Below are positions 49,661 to 58,281 of a stretch of 64,000 nucleotides of DNA, piece by piece. The position numbers and the translations under genes are program-made. Every line of letters starts with the position of its first letter. Position 1 is the stretch's first letter. This DNA comes from Bog-473 sp963783965 (GTDB lineage: Bacteria; Actinomycetota; Acidimicrobiia; Acidimicrobiales; RAAP-2), in contig CAWAPQ010000004.1 of the NCBI GenBank assembly GCA_963783965.1, positions 186,001 to 250,000 of the forward strand. Direction: 5' to 3'. Under the pieces are notes generated by a model. It ran no database searches. It saw nothing but the letters and a program-made list of their open reading frames with translations, and was not told where the DNA came from.

Positions 49661-50542
49661 GTGCTCACCCTGGTGTGGTTCATTGTGGGTGGGCTCGTCG
49701 GATGGGGCGCGGCGCACGGTGGCCCGTCGGTGCAGCGGGCCTGGCCGGTCTTCCTCCGCATACAGATCCTGGCCACGTCGGCGACGCTGTCACTGGTGGC
49801 GGCCTGGCGGCTGACGTCGATCGGCCAGCTGTTGGGGCCCGTCGCGCTATCCGCCGGGATGTGGATCCTCCTCGGTGCCACCCTGGCGTCCAGGGGGGAG
49901 CGGAGCGCCGGTCAGAGCTCGCTCGAGGCCTGGGCGGTGACCCCCAACGCCAGCTTCTGGGTGGTCCCGACGGCGGCCGCCCTCGCCGGATCGGCGGGGA
50001 CCATGATCGCCGTCCTGGCCAATGTGATCACGACGGCCTGGAACGCCGTGGCGGTCCACCTCATGCGACGCGACGCTCCGTTCCCGCAGCGTCGCTCCAC
50101 CACCTGGGTCGACCAATCCCCGGTCCTGGCCTCCCTTGTCGGGCTCCTGCTCCACCTCTTCGGTGCGGCCCCGGCCTGGACGGCTGACGTGCTGACCCTG
50201 GCGGGGCCTCTGCTGGCATTCTCGGGAGCCGCCCTGTTCACCGGTTCGGTCATCCATCCGCACAACCTGGCCGTGCCGCGGACCCGGCACGCCGTGCGGC
50301 GGTGGGCCTGGTTGACGGTGGTGCGCATCGCCTACTACGCGCTGGTGGCGACGGTGGCCTCGCTGGCCGGGTCGACTGCCCTCGCTGTGGTGGCCGTCCT
50401 CACCGCGCTGAGCGCGCCGTCCTTCCAACCCATTCAGCTGTCGGTGCTCTACGGCTACCGCTCCGAAGTGGTCGTTGCCGCGGTCCGGTGGGGCTGGATA
50501 CTGGCGCCACTCGGTCTCGGCGCGGCCGCCCTCGTCCGGTAG
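49661..50542 (+). CDS. Multi-pass membrane protein, AEC (auxin efflux carrier)-like
   Basis: The 293-residue protein from GTG 49661 has about nine to ten hydrophobic segments. TPNASFWVVPTAAALAG resembles the first conserved helix break of AEC carriers, and LSVLYGYRSEVV a second. Such carriers export small organic anions; the substrate is unknown and similarity is modest. It stands alone, divergent from the CADD-like gene. Confidence 0.65.
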   Translation: MLTLVWFIVGGLVGWGAAHGGPSVQRAWPVFLRIQILATSATLSLVAAWRLTSIGQLLGPVALSAGMWILLGATLASRGERSAGQSSLEAWAVTPNASFWVVPTAAALAGSAGTMIAVLANVITTAWNAVAVHLMRRDAPFPQRRSTTWVDQSPVLASLVGLLLHLFGAAPAWTADVLTLAGPLLAFSGAALFTGSVIHPHNLAVPRTRHAVRRWAWLTVVRIAYYALVATVASLAGSTALAVVAVLTALSAPSFQPIQLSVLYGYRSEVVVAAVRWGWILAPLGLGAAALVR

Positions 50543-50653
50543 CAGCCAGGCCTACGCGGCAATTGGCCGGGCGCTTCCAGCGGAACCCGGCTCGACACTT
50601 CGACTCACCCCGCGCCCGACCGCGACGGGGCAACTCCCATCCGGACGATCGCC

Positions 50654-51304
50654 CTAGCGGCGGCGGAGGATGCGATCGAGCTGAGCGATCGTGAGCGGGT
50701 CGTTGGTCGGCGACTCGTGCCCGGGACGGAGCCCGTCGAGCAGAAGCTCGAGGAAGCGCAGTGACGGTCTCGAGGACTTCGTGTCGCAGACGTCGGCGAT
50801 CGACCGCACCGCCATGAGCACCACGACGAGGTCGGCCACCTCAATGTCAGGACGGACCGACCCCGCAGCCTGGCTCCGCTCGAGGATCTCCTGCAGCACA
50901 GGGGCCGTCTCGCCGAGTCCCGTACCGCTCGTTCGCCACGGCGGTGCCGAGATCGTGGCGCGCCAGCAGCTGGGGACCGCGATGGAGCGACGCACGAACT
51001 CGAAGACGCCTTCTTCGGGGGCCACTTCGGTGAGGACCGCCTCGGCGATCCGCCGCTGGCGCAGGAGCGCCGCCTTGACTACGGCATTGAGGAGATCGGC
51101 CTTGTTGGGGAAGCGGCGGTAGAGGGTTCCGACCCCGACGTCGGCCCGCAGCGCGATCTCCTCCATGGAGGCCTCGTACCCGTGCTCTGCGAAGACGTCA
51201 CGGGCCGCCACGAGAATGCGGCTCAGGTTGACCTCGGCGTCACGCCGGAGCGGCCGCGGCTCGACCACGGCGGTGCCGGCCGGCGGGACGGCCCTCTTGG
51301 TCAC
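50654..51304 (-). CDS. TetR-family regulator of the adjacent pump
   Basis: The 216-residue TetR protein has an N-terminal helix-turn-helix (LVAARDVFAEHGYEASMEEI and ADVGVGTLYRRFPNKADLL) and a helical C-terminal ligand domain. The GTG at 51304 overlaps the MFS pump stop by 4 bp, so both are expressed together. The natural operator is the 50-bp inverted repeat just upstream of the pump gene, giving drug-inducible autoregulation (inferred). Confidence 0.92.
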   Translation of the reverse strand: MTKRAVPPAGTAVVEPRPLRRDAEVNLSRILVAARDVFAEHGYEASMEEIALRADVGVGTLYRRFPNKADLLNAVVKAALLRQRRIAEAVLTEVAPEEGVFEFVRRSIAVPSCWRATISAPPWRTSGTGLGETAPVLQEILERSQAAGSVRPDIEVADLVVVLMAVRSIADVCDTKSSRPSLRFLELLLDGLRPGHESPTNDPLTIAQLDRILRRR

Positions 51305-52773
51305 GCCAGATCCTCCGGGCCGAAGGCGATGGCACCGACGACGACCTCGGCCTCTGCCGTGAGCGCGGGGTGCGGCTCGCGTTCGACGATCGACGGCAGG
51401 GTCCTCTTGGGGATGGCGAGCGCGGCGAGGGCAGCCACGACCAGTGCCAATCCGCTGACCGCGAACGCCAGCACGTAGCCGCGCTCCCTGGGCACGCCGT
51501 CGGGCAACAGGCCGCTCACGACGAGACTGGTGGCGATCCCGCTGCCCAGTGCGGCGCCGATGTTGCGGATGTTTGTGTTCATTCCGGTCGCCACACCGGT
51601 CTGCTCCGCCGGCACCGCCTCAATGATGAGGTTCGTCATGCTGGCAAACCCCAGGGCGATCCCGATGCCGAGAAGCCCCGTCGCAATGTAAATCGACAAT
51701 TGGTCGGTGTGGTCCACTATGAGGAGGAAATAGCTCGAGGCGGTGAAGAGAGACCCGGCGACCAGCACCTTCTTGGAGCCGAACGCTCTCGAGAAACGCC
51801 CGGTCATCGGCGCCACGATCACCATGGCGGCCGCAAACGGCGCCAGGTAGAGACCCGACTGGGTGACCGACGCCCCGAATCCGTAGCCGGCGCGGGTCGG
51901 GGTCTCGGTGAATTGCGGCAGGGTGACAAACATGGCGAACATCCCGAACCCGAAGAGCAACGCCGCCAGGTTGGTGCTCCACACGGCGGGAATGCGCATC
52001 ATCTTCATGTCTACGAGGGGCGAGTCGGAGCGGTTCTCCACGACGACCCAGACCACGAGCAGGATCCCAGTGGCCACAAGTAGCCCGATGATCGACGGGT
52101 CGGCCCAACCCCACATCGGTGCGTAGGAGATGGCGAGCAGCCCCGTCACCAGCCAGGCGGACATGAGACCAGCCCCGATCCAGTTGATGCGGCCCGGAGC
52201 CCGCACGGGCGACTCGGGCACGCACACGTAGATGGCCACCGTGGCGATGGCCGACATGATCATCGGGATCCAGAACAGCCAGTGGTAATTCAGGTGCACG
52301 AGGATCGGTCCGGCCAACACGATCCCGGCTCCGGCCCCCACGCCCAAAATGGCCGACATGACACCAATGGCGCCCGCCACGCGCTCGGCGGGGAACTCGT
52401 CGCGGATGATCCCGAAGGCGAGCGGGAACACGGCCCCGCCCATGCCCTGAATGACCCGGCCGACGAGCATGACCGGCAGGCTGGTCGCCAGCGCGCTGAC
52501 CAGCGTCCCCAGAGTGAGGGCGACCAGGACCAGGACGATGATCTTCTCCTTACCGACCATGTCCCCCACGCGCCCGAGGATCGGAGTGGCGATGGCGGCG
52601 CTCAGCAGATACGCGGTGAGCAGCCAGCTCGCCCCGCTCTCCGACGTGTGCAACGTCTGCTCGAGCTGGGGGATGGCGGGGATGATCAGGGACTGCAGGA
52701 GAGAGAAAGAGAGCGCGGCGGTCCCGAGGACGGCGAACGTCAGCGCATAGTTCGTCCTCTTCGCCATCCACAT
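51301..52773 (-). CDS. MFS drug/proton antiporter (DHA2, 14-helix, EmrB/QacA-like)
   Basis: This 490-residue transporter has motif A GRVGDMVGKEKIIVLVL, the GRVIQGMGGAVFPLAFGIIRDEF segment with DHA2 character, and about 14 hydrophobic helices. It probably exports lipophilic cations, drugs or metabolites using the proton gradient. ATG 52773 or 52767 is the start; no clear ribosome site precedes either. It is first gene of a pump-tetR operon with an inverted repeat 14 bp upstream. Confidence 0.92.
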   Translation of the reverse strand: MWMAKRTNYALTFAVLGTAALSFSLLQSLIIPAIPQLEQTLHTSESGASWLLTAYLLSAAIATPILGRVGDMVGKEKIIVLVLVALTLGTLVSALATSLPVMLVGRVIQGMGGAVFPLAFGIIRDEFPAERVAGAIGVMSAILGVGAGAGIVLAGPILVHLNYHWLFWIPMIMSAIATVAIYVCVPESPVRAPGRINWIGAGLMSAWLVTGLLAISYAPMWGWADPSIIGLLVATGILLVVWVVVENRSDSPLVDMKMMRIPAVWSTNLAALLFGFGMFAMFVTLPQFTETPTRAGYGFGASVTQSGLYLAPFAAAMVIVAPMTGRFSRAFGSKKVLVAGSLFTASSYFLLIVDHTDQLSIYIATGLLGIGIALGFASMTNLIIEAVPAEQTGVATGMNTNIRNIGAALGSGIATSLVVSGLLPDGVPRERGYVLAFAVSGLALVVAALAALAIPKRTLPSIVEREPHPALTAEAEVVVGAIAFGPEDLA

Positions 52774-52786
52774 CCAATCGCCGAGG

Positions 52787-52836
52787 CGGAATGCCCTGTT
52801 CCGCTTAGGTTACCAGAAGCGGAACAGGGCATTCCG
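52787..52836. promoter_or_regulatory. Long inverted repeat, candidate TetR operator/promoter of the pump operon
   Basis: Perfect 20-bp arms CGGAATGCCCTGTTCCGCTT (52787-52806) and its complement (52817-52836) flank a 10-bp centre, 14 bp before the MFS start codon. Each arm is itself a GGAA-N7-TTCC dyad. On the minus strand the centre holds TAACCT, a plausible -10, so a regulator bound to either arm would cover the promoter. With transcription starting inside, only the proximal arm would be in RNA, which argues for a DNA operator rather than an RNA hairpin. Confidence 0.65.
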
Positions 52837-52989
52837 GAAGCGGACGCGGTGGCGAGGCTGCAAAGGGGCGCCGAGAACCACGACCTACGAGCCCGGGGAG
52901 CCCGTCGCCGAGCGGCCCGCTGAGGGACGGGCGACGCGCCACCATCGGTCGACGACGACCGTCGCGGTCCTCGCGAAACACGAAACTGG

Positions 52990-53062
52990 AGCCTGAGAGG
53001 AGATTCGAACTCCTGACCTGCGCATTACGAGTGCGCTGCTCTACCGACTGAGCTACCCAGGC
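52990..53062 (-). tRNA. tRNA-Thr (anticodon CGU)
   Basis: This is a 73-nt cloverleaf on the minus strand. Acceptor GCCTGGG pairs with CTCAGGC (one G-T pair), discriminator T. The D arm is GCTC-AGTCGGTA-GAGC, the anticodon stem GCGCA/TGCGC with loop CTCGTAA (CGT), and the T arm AGGAG-TTCGAAT-CTCCT. CCA is not encoded. Together with 12994 this is the second threonine tRNA in the window. Confidence 0.96.
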
Positions 53063-53354
53063 AAAGCTGTTCCCGGCACCGGGGGAGTGCTGCAGGCCCT
53101 GATCCGGAACGGGCTCAACATGGTAGACGCCTCACCGGGGCCCTCGGCGGAAGAGAGAACACCGGGTGGTGCGGGGGCGACGGGCGCGTTCGGCCTGATC
53201 AGGGCCTCGCGCGAGGCCTCCATCGGGTCCTGGATCCCTCGCCCTCTGCAACAACAGTGCAACGGCACTGCAAGCGCCCGGGTGCAGACTGCACGTTTGG
53301 TGGGCGGGTTGCAGGAGCGGGGCAACTGCATGGCACCGGAGAAGGAGGCGAGGC
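53063..53354. other. Gene-free leader before cNMP protein 1, with TGCA-type dyads
   Basis: This 292-bp stretch without a credible gene includes a cluster of dyads at its right end: CAGTGC-AACG-GCACTG (53255-53270), GTGCAG-A-CTGCAC (53282-53294) and GTTGC-n8-GCAAC (53309-53326), plus further TGCAA words. It ends with GAAGGAGG, the ribosome site of the next gene. The dyads could be regulator sites; their spacing is irregular. Confidence 0.5.
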
Positions 53355-53819
53355 GTGGTCGCAACCATGGGAACCGAGGAGGCGGTCGACCGGCTGCAGG
53401 GGGTCGACCTGCTGCGGAACTGCACGCACGCCCAGCTCCTGGAGGTGGCCCGCCTGGCCGAGCGGGTGCAGGTGGGTGAAGGGGAGGTCCTGGCCCGCGA
53501 GGGTCGGATCGGACGGGAGTTCTTCCTCGTCCTCTCCGGCTCGGTGGCGGTGACCCAAATGGGTCGGCGGGTCAACACCCTGGGTCCGGGCGACTTCTTC
53601 GGCGAGCTGGCTGCGATGGACCCCGGGCCGCGCAACGCCACGGTGACGGCGCTGACCGACCTCGACGTGCTCATCATCGGGCCACGCGAGCTCTCCGCCA
53701 TGTCTGCCATCCCGGGCTTCCGCGGCGCCCTGTTCCGCAGCATGGCCCAGCGGCTTCGCACCGTGGAGGCCCGCCTGGCCGCCGCGCTCGAGGCACAGAA
53801 TCCGGGGCCGGACCTGTGA
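53355..53819 (+). CDS. Single-domain cyclic-nucleotide-binding protein 1
   Basis: The 154-residue protein comes from GTG 53355 with GAAGGAGG upstream. The CAP_ED beta-roll has VLAREGRIGREFFLVLSGSVAV and the phosphate-cassette-like GPGDFFGELAAMDPGPRNATVTA, close to the FGE...RxA/T pattern that binds cAMP or cGMP. No DNA-binding or enzymatic domain is attached, so it should act through partners. It has a paralogue directly downstream. Confidence 0.88.
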   Translation: MVATMGTEEAVDRLQGVDLLRNCTHAQLLEVARLAERVQVGEGEVLAREGRIGREFFLVLSGSVAVTQMGRRVNTLGPGDFFGELAAMDPGPRNATVTALTDLDVLIIGPRELSAMSAIPGFRGALFRSMAQRLRTVEARLAAALEAQNPGPDL

Positions 53820-53931
53820 CATGCGGCCGCTGACTCCGGCCGCTGGCTCCAACGCCTGTGACAGAGGCTCTCCAGCACGTACCCTGACAGAGCGGGGACG
53901 GCACTCCGCCGAAGGTGCGGGAGAAGCGTGG

Positions 53932-54426
53932 ATGGACATTGACAACGACCGGAGTGCAGTGGCCGGGCCGGAGCATCTGCAAGGCGTGCCATGGTTCGCA
54001 GCCTGCACCGAGGAGCAGCTCTCCGAGATGGCCCGCATTGCAGAGCGCCTCCACATCCAGGCCGGTGAGGTGATACTGCGGGAGGGGCGCCTCGGCCGCG
54101 AGCTCTTCGTCATTTTGGAAGGCACGGCGAAGGTGATGCGCGCCGGGCGCGTCGTCAACATCCTCCACGCCGGTGACTACTTCGGCGAGCTGGCGGCCAT
54201 TGAGGCGGTGCCCCGCAGTGCCACCGTGGAGGCAGCGACGGAACTCGATGTGCTCATCGTCGGGCCACGGGAGTTCGAGACGATGATGGAGATCCGGGGT
54301 TTCCGCAATGCGCTGCTCGCCGGCATGAGCAGACGCATCCGGGAAGCGGACGACCGGCTGGCCGCCTACGAGGAGCAGGGGGACGCGGTACCTCCTGTGG
54401 TCGGCGAGGGCACGGCATCTCCCTGA
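53932..54426 (+). CDS. Single-domain cyclic-nucleotide-binding protein 2
   Basis: The product has 164 residues from ATG 53932 (MDIDNDRSAV) after GCGGGAGAAG. It has the same fold as its neighbour: VILREGRLGRELFVILEGTAKV and HAGDYFGELAAIEAVPRSATVEA, with the cassette residues Phe-Gly-Glu and Arg-Ser-Ala. The two proteins are clear paralogues from tandem duplication, diverged at both ends. It ends 7 bp from the convergent BTAD regulator gene. Confidence 0.88.
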   Translation: MDIDNDRSAVAGPEHLQGVPWFAACTEEQLSEMARIAERLHIQAGEVILREGRLGRELFVILEGTAKVMRAGRVVNILHAGDYFGELAAIEAVPRSATVEAATELDVLIVGPREFETMMEIRGFRNALLAGMSRRIREADDRLAAYEEQGDAVPPVVGEGTASP

Positions 54427-54433
54427 CCTTGTG

Positions 54434-57400
54434 TCAGTCCGGCGCGGCGGCCTGCTGCGCCAGCCGGTGCAGCCCCATCGCCCGGGCGGACTCTTCCCCG
54501 CTGCGCAGAAGCACGGCGACGCGCTCTCCGTCCGCGGCCGGGCGGCGCTGACGCAAAATCCGGGCCAGCTCAACTTCGGCTGCCGCCACGAAGGGTGGGG
54601 AGTCCATGCGGCGGGCCAGACGCAGGCCCGCCTCGTGGTGTACCTCCGCCAGGGCCAGGTCGCCCATGGACTCGGCCAGGAGCCCGAGGTAGTGGTCGGC
54701 CGGCCCCAGGCAGCCCGCTGCAGGCGCCCGTACCACGACGACTCTGCCGGCATACGGTCGCATCGCCTCGTACACCCGTGCTGCGAACGGACCTGCTGCC
54801 TGACCGATCACACTGCAGGCCGCTGCCGCGAGCGCCATCGCCAGACCCTCGCTGAGGTCGCCCGCCACCCTGTCCCATTCATCGGCCGGCAGCGTCTGGA
54901 GCAGGACCAGCGCCTCCTCCGGCTCACCCGACTCGGCAAAGACCAGCGCACGAGCCGCCGAGGCGGTCGGGTACTTGGTGGGCGTCCGCACCATGACGTC
55001 TCGAACGGCTGTGTCGGACCCCGCGAACTCCCCGCGCTGCCACCAGGTCCACGTCATCAGCGCCCCGTAAAACCCCTGGGCCAGATCGCTGTGGTCCTTT
55101 GCCAGGGCGAGCGCCTCCTGGGCGAGCTGCTCCGCCGTCTCGAAGTCCCCCACGAGCAGCGCCATCATGGCCGACACGTTGCACGAGTAGGAGTCGTGGA
55201 GCGGGTGCACCGGGCCGGTGTCCCGGGCCTGGAACCGGACGATTTCCGCGCGCGCGCCGTCCACGTCCCCCTGGGCCAGCAACTCACGAGTGCGCCACAG
55301 ATGCCCGTGCAGGGCCAGCTCCTCGTCGCCGATCTCGTCGGCGATCTCCCCGAGCTCTGTTCCCGTCGCCAGTCGCTCCGGTGCAACCTCAATGCCCCAG
55401 AGCGCGTGCATGCGGGCGTTGAGCGTGTAGCCGAGGGCGATCCGGTCCCCGAGGCGCCGGGACATCGCCACCGCCTCATTGCTGAGGGCGAGCGACCGCA
55501 CGAGGGACGCCGAGGTCGGGATATCCGTGGTGTAGACGGTGACGAGGCCGAGCCGCGCCGTCACCATGGCCCGCAGTCGCGTGTCTTCCGTCCCGGGCAG
55601 CGTGGCGCGGGCTTCCTCGAGGAGTCGCACCTGCTCCTCGGTCGCCCGCAGAATCCCTTGGTAGCTCAGCGGGCCGGCGCGCAACGCGGCCGCGGCCAGC
55701 CGCTCGCGATCGCCCATGGCCCGCGCCAGCGAGGCCGCCCGCTCGAAGTTGGCGTTGGCCAACGCCGTGTCGCCGGCGCGGTTCTGGGCCTCCGACAGCG
55801 CGATGAGCGCATCGCAACGTGCCTCGTGGTCCTGCGGCGCATGCTGTTCGGCCACCCGAAGAGCGCGCGCGAAGTGCACCGCGGCCTCCTCGAAGGCCAG
55901 CAGGCGCAGTGCCCGGTCGCCCGCGGCCCGGCAGTAGCGAACGGCCTTGTCGGCGTCGGCCAGCGCCGCACCCATGGAGAAATGGTGCGCCAGCTCGTTG
56001 ACGTACGTGTCCAGGTCGTCGGCGTGCGCCTTCTCCGTGGCGACGGCGATCTTGTGGTGGTAGCGCACGCGTCGTCCACGCAGCAGCTCACCGTAAATGG
56101 CGTCGCGCACGAGTGTGTGGGTGAAGACGTAGCGGTCGCGGATGTCCTGGCCGACACGTCGGAGCAGACGGGACTCCTCGGCTCCGTCGAAGGCGTCCAG
56201 CTGCTGCTCCGTGGTCAGCTCGGCGGCTTCTGCGACGATGCCCGGCTCGCATTCGGGCCCGGCCACCGCTGCCGCCTGCAGCAGGTAGATCACGTCCTCG
56301 GGCAGCCGCGAGACGCGCCGGGCCACCAACTCGCGGATGGCCTCGGTCGGGCTCAGGCTCGGTGGCATGGGCGCGACGCCCTCGTCGCTCTGTTCGGCTT
56401 CGCGGTAGCCGACTTGGCGCAGGAGCTCGTCGAGGAAGAGCGGATTGCCGTCGGTCAGCCGGCAGAGCTGGGGAACCAGGTCGTCCGGGGCGTTCGGCCA
56501 ATCCTGCACCAGCTCTTCCACGGCGGCGCTGGGCAATCCCTGCAGGTGCACGGTCGCCACGGGTTGGGCCGCCCGGAAGTCCGCCACCATGGCGCGCAAT
56601 CGGTGGTCGGACGGCACCTCGGTGTCGATGAACATGCCGACGACGCCGAGCTTGGCGTCGTCGGTTCCCTGCAGCACGTGGCGGAGCAGCAACAGGGTCG
56701 GCTGGTCGGCGGCGTGCAGATCGTCTATCACGAGGAGGACGGGGCCGCTCGACGAGAGCTCGTTGAGGGTCGCCGTCACCGCCTCGAAGAACCGGAAGCG
56801 CTCGCTGTCGGGATCGCCGCCCTCCTCCTCGAACACCGCTGCGTACTCGCGCAGGCGCAGCACCAGCCGGGAGAGCTCGGTGAGTTGCCAGTCGGGCATG
56901 CCTGAGATCCGGTCCGCGGAAAGGGACTGGAAGTACCGTCCGAGCGCCTCGGCGAACGGCTGGAACGGCGCCACCGGATCTTCGTCGCAGCGGCCCCACA
57001 GCACCAACGCGCCGTCCGCCTCGACCGCCCGTGCCAGCTCGGCGACCAGGCGCGTCTTGCCGATGCCCGGGTCTCCGTCGACGAGGAGCAGTCGTCCCGC
57101 ACCCTGCTGCACCGATGTCCACCAGTCGCGCAACAGCGCGGACTCACGTGACCGGCCGACCAGCGGTCCTTCACGCTGGGATCTGGGCACGCGTACCTGG
57201 TACCTCGGTGGCGCAGTTGCCGGCAGCCGCTCCGTGGTGTCAGGGTCGGCGTCGAGTTCGGGTAAGACCGCGAAGTCGAGCACGGGATCCTGCGCGAGGA
57301 CGGCGTGCTCCATCCAGGTCACGTCGTGCCCCGGCTCAATGCCCAACTCCGCCACCAATATGGTGCGCAGATCCTGAAAGACCCGCAGCGCCTCCGCCTG

Positions 57401-58054
57401 GCGGCCCGCGCGGTAGAGCGCCAACATGCGCTGCGACCACAAGCGCTCGCGCAGGGGGTGGGTGCTCGTCAGCGCCTCCAGCTCGCCGGTGACGGCCTCG
57501 TGCCGCCCGAGGGTCAGTTCCGCATCGATCCTCGTCTCGGTGGCTGACAGGAGCAGCTCTTCCAGCCGCCGGGCCTCCGCTCGGGCGAAGGGTTCGTCGC
57601 GCACCTCGCTGTAGGCCGGTCCTCGCCAGAGTTCCTCGGCCTCGACCATGACCCGGATGCACTCGCTGGGCCGCCGGCGGGCCAGCTGCGCCCGACCCTG
57701 TGCCACGAGGCGCTCGAGCCGGAAGGCGTCCGTCACCTCGGCGTTCACCTCCAGTGCGTAGCCCGGGGCCCGCGTGACGATCAGTCCTTCGGGCGCGCCC
57801 GCGTCGCGCAGGCGCTTCCGCAGGCGCGAGATCGTCGAGCGCAGCGCGATCTCCGCCCCCGGACCCTCGTGTCCGCCCCACAGAGAGTCCACCAGCCGGT
57901 CCACCGAGACGATGATGTGGCGATCGATGAGGAGGCGGGCGACGAGCGCCCGCGCCTTCACACCCCCGATGTCGACGGCCCGCCCGCCCCACATCACCTC
58001 GACGGGCCCCAACACCCGTATCTCGAGTCCGCCCGGCTCGTCGGCCGGCATCAC
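54434..58054 (-). CDS. AfsR/SARP-like regulator: OmpR-type wHTH, BTAD, AAA ATPase and TPR
   Basis: This is a 1206-residue multidomain regulator. Residues about 8-100 form a winged helix (VDIGGVKARALVARLLIDRH, LRSTISRLRKRLRDAG). Residues 105-255 are the bacterial transcriptional activation domain, ending VFQDLRTILVAELGIEPG. Around residue 327 is Walker A DGDPGIGKTRL, with LLVIDDLHAADQPTLLLLRH as Walker B. The remainder is alpha-helical TPR-like repeats. Such STAND proteins sense a signal, bind ATP and activate target genes, often secondary metabolism. No target cluster is visible; cNMP proteins facing it are possible partners. Confidence 0.92.
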   Translation of the reverse strand: MMPADEPGGLEIRVLGPVEVMWGGRAVDIGGVKARALVARLLIDRHIIVSVDRLVDSLWGGHEGPGAEIALRSTISRLRKRLRDAGAPEGLIVTRAPGYALEVNAEVTDAFRLERLVAQGRAQLARRRPSECIRVMVEAEELWRGPAYSEVRDEPFARAEARRLEELLLSATETRIDAELTLGRHEAVTGELEALTSTHPLRERLWSQRMLALYRAGRQAEALRVFQDLRTILVAELGIEPGHDVTWMEHAVLAQDPVLDFAVLPELDADPDTTERLPATAPPRYQVRVPRSQREGPLVGRSRESALLRDWWTSVQQGAGRLLLVDGDPGIGKTRLVAELARAVEADGALVLWGRCDEDPVAPFQPFAEALGRYFQSLSADRISGMPDWQLTELSRLVLRLREYAAVFEEEGGDPDSERFRFFEAVTATLNELSSSGPVLLVIDDLHAADQPTLLLLRHVLQGTDDAKLGVVGMFIDTEVPSDHRLRAMVADFRAAQPVATVHLQGLPSAAVEELVQDWPNAPDDLVPQLCRLTDGNPLFLDELLRQVGYREAEQSDEGVAPMPPSLSPTEAIRELVARRVSRLPEDVIYLLQAAAVAGPECEPGIVAEAAELTTEQQLDAFDGAEESRLLRRVGQDIRDRYVFTHTLVRDAIYGELLRGRRVRYHHKIAVATEKAHADDLDTYVNELAHHFSMGAALADADKAVRYCRAAGDRALRLLAFEEAAVHFARALRVAEQHAPQDHEARCDALIALSEAQNRAGDTALANANFERAASLARAMGDRERLAAAALRAGPLSYQGILRATEEQVRLLEEARATLPGTEDTRLRAMVTARLGLVTVYTTDIPTSASLVRSLALSNEAVAMSRRLGDRIALGYTLNARMHALWGIEVAPERLATGTELGEIADEIGDEELALHGHLWRTRELLAQGDVDGARAEIVRFQARDTGPVHPLHDSYSCNVSAMMALLVGDFETAEQLAQEALALAKDHSDLAQGFYGALMTWTWWQRGEFAGSDTAVRDVMVRTPTKYPTASAARALVFAESGEPEEALVLLQTLPADEWDRVAGDLSEGLAMALAAAACSVIGQAAGPFAARVYEAMRPYAGRVVVVRAPAAGCLGPADHYLGLLAESMGDLALAEVHHEAGLRLARRMDSPPFVAAAEVELARILRQRRPAADGERVAVLLRSGEESARAMGLHRLAQQAAAPD

Positions 58055-58281
58055 AGCGGCCCCAGGGTCACGGTCCGGCGCACCCCTGCGAGCACGGACC
58101 GGACGAACGAATCGTCTCGCCGGCCGGGTCTCCCCCGGGCTGGTTCAAGATCGGCCAACACTCATCCACCACTCTCGCCACCATGGGAGTTTCGGCGTGA
58201 CTCTAACCCCGGCCGCCCAGGTCGCGCTCAGGAAGTGCCGCTGCCGCCGCCTCGGTCAGCCGCGCGGCGGCGGGGACGCGG

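Noticed and set aside
53255..53326. CRP/cAMP receptor binding sites
   Set aside because: The dyads are TGCA-centred and lack TGTGA-N6-TCACA half-sites.
54431..56905. An 824-codon + strand open frame opposite the BTAD regulator
   Set aside because: It is a shadow of a recognisable multidomain protein, with no motif of its own.
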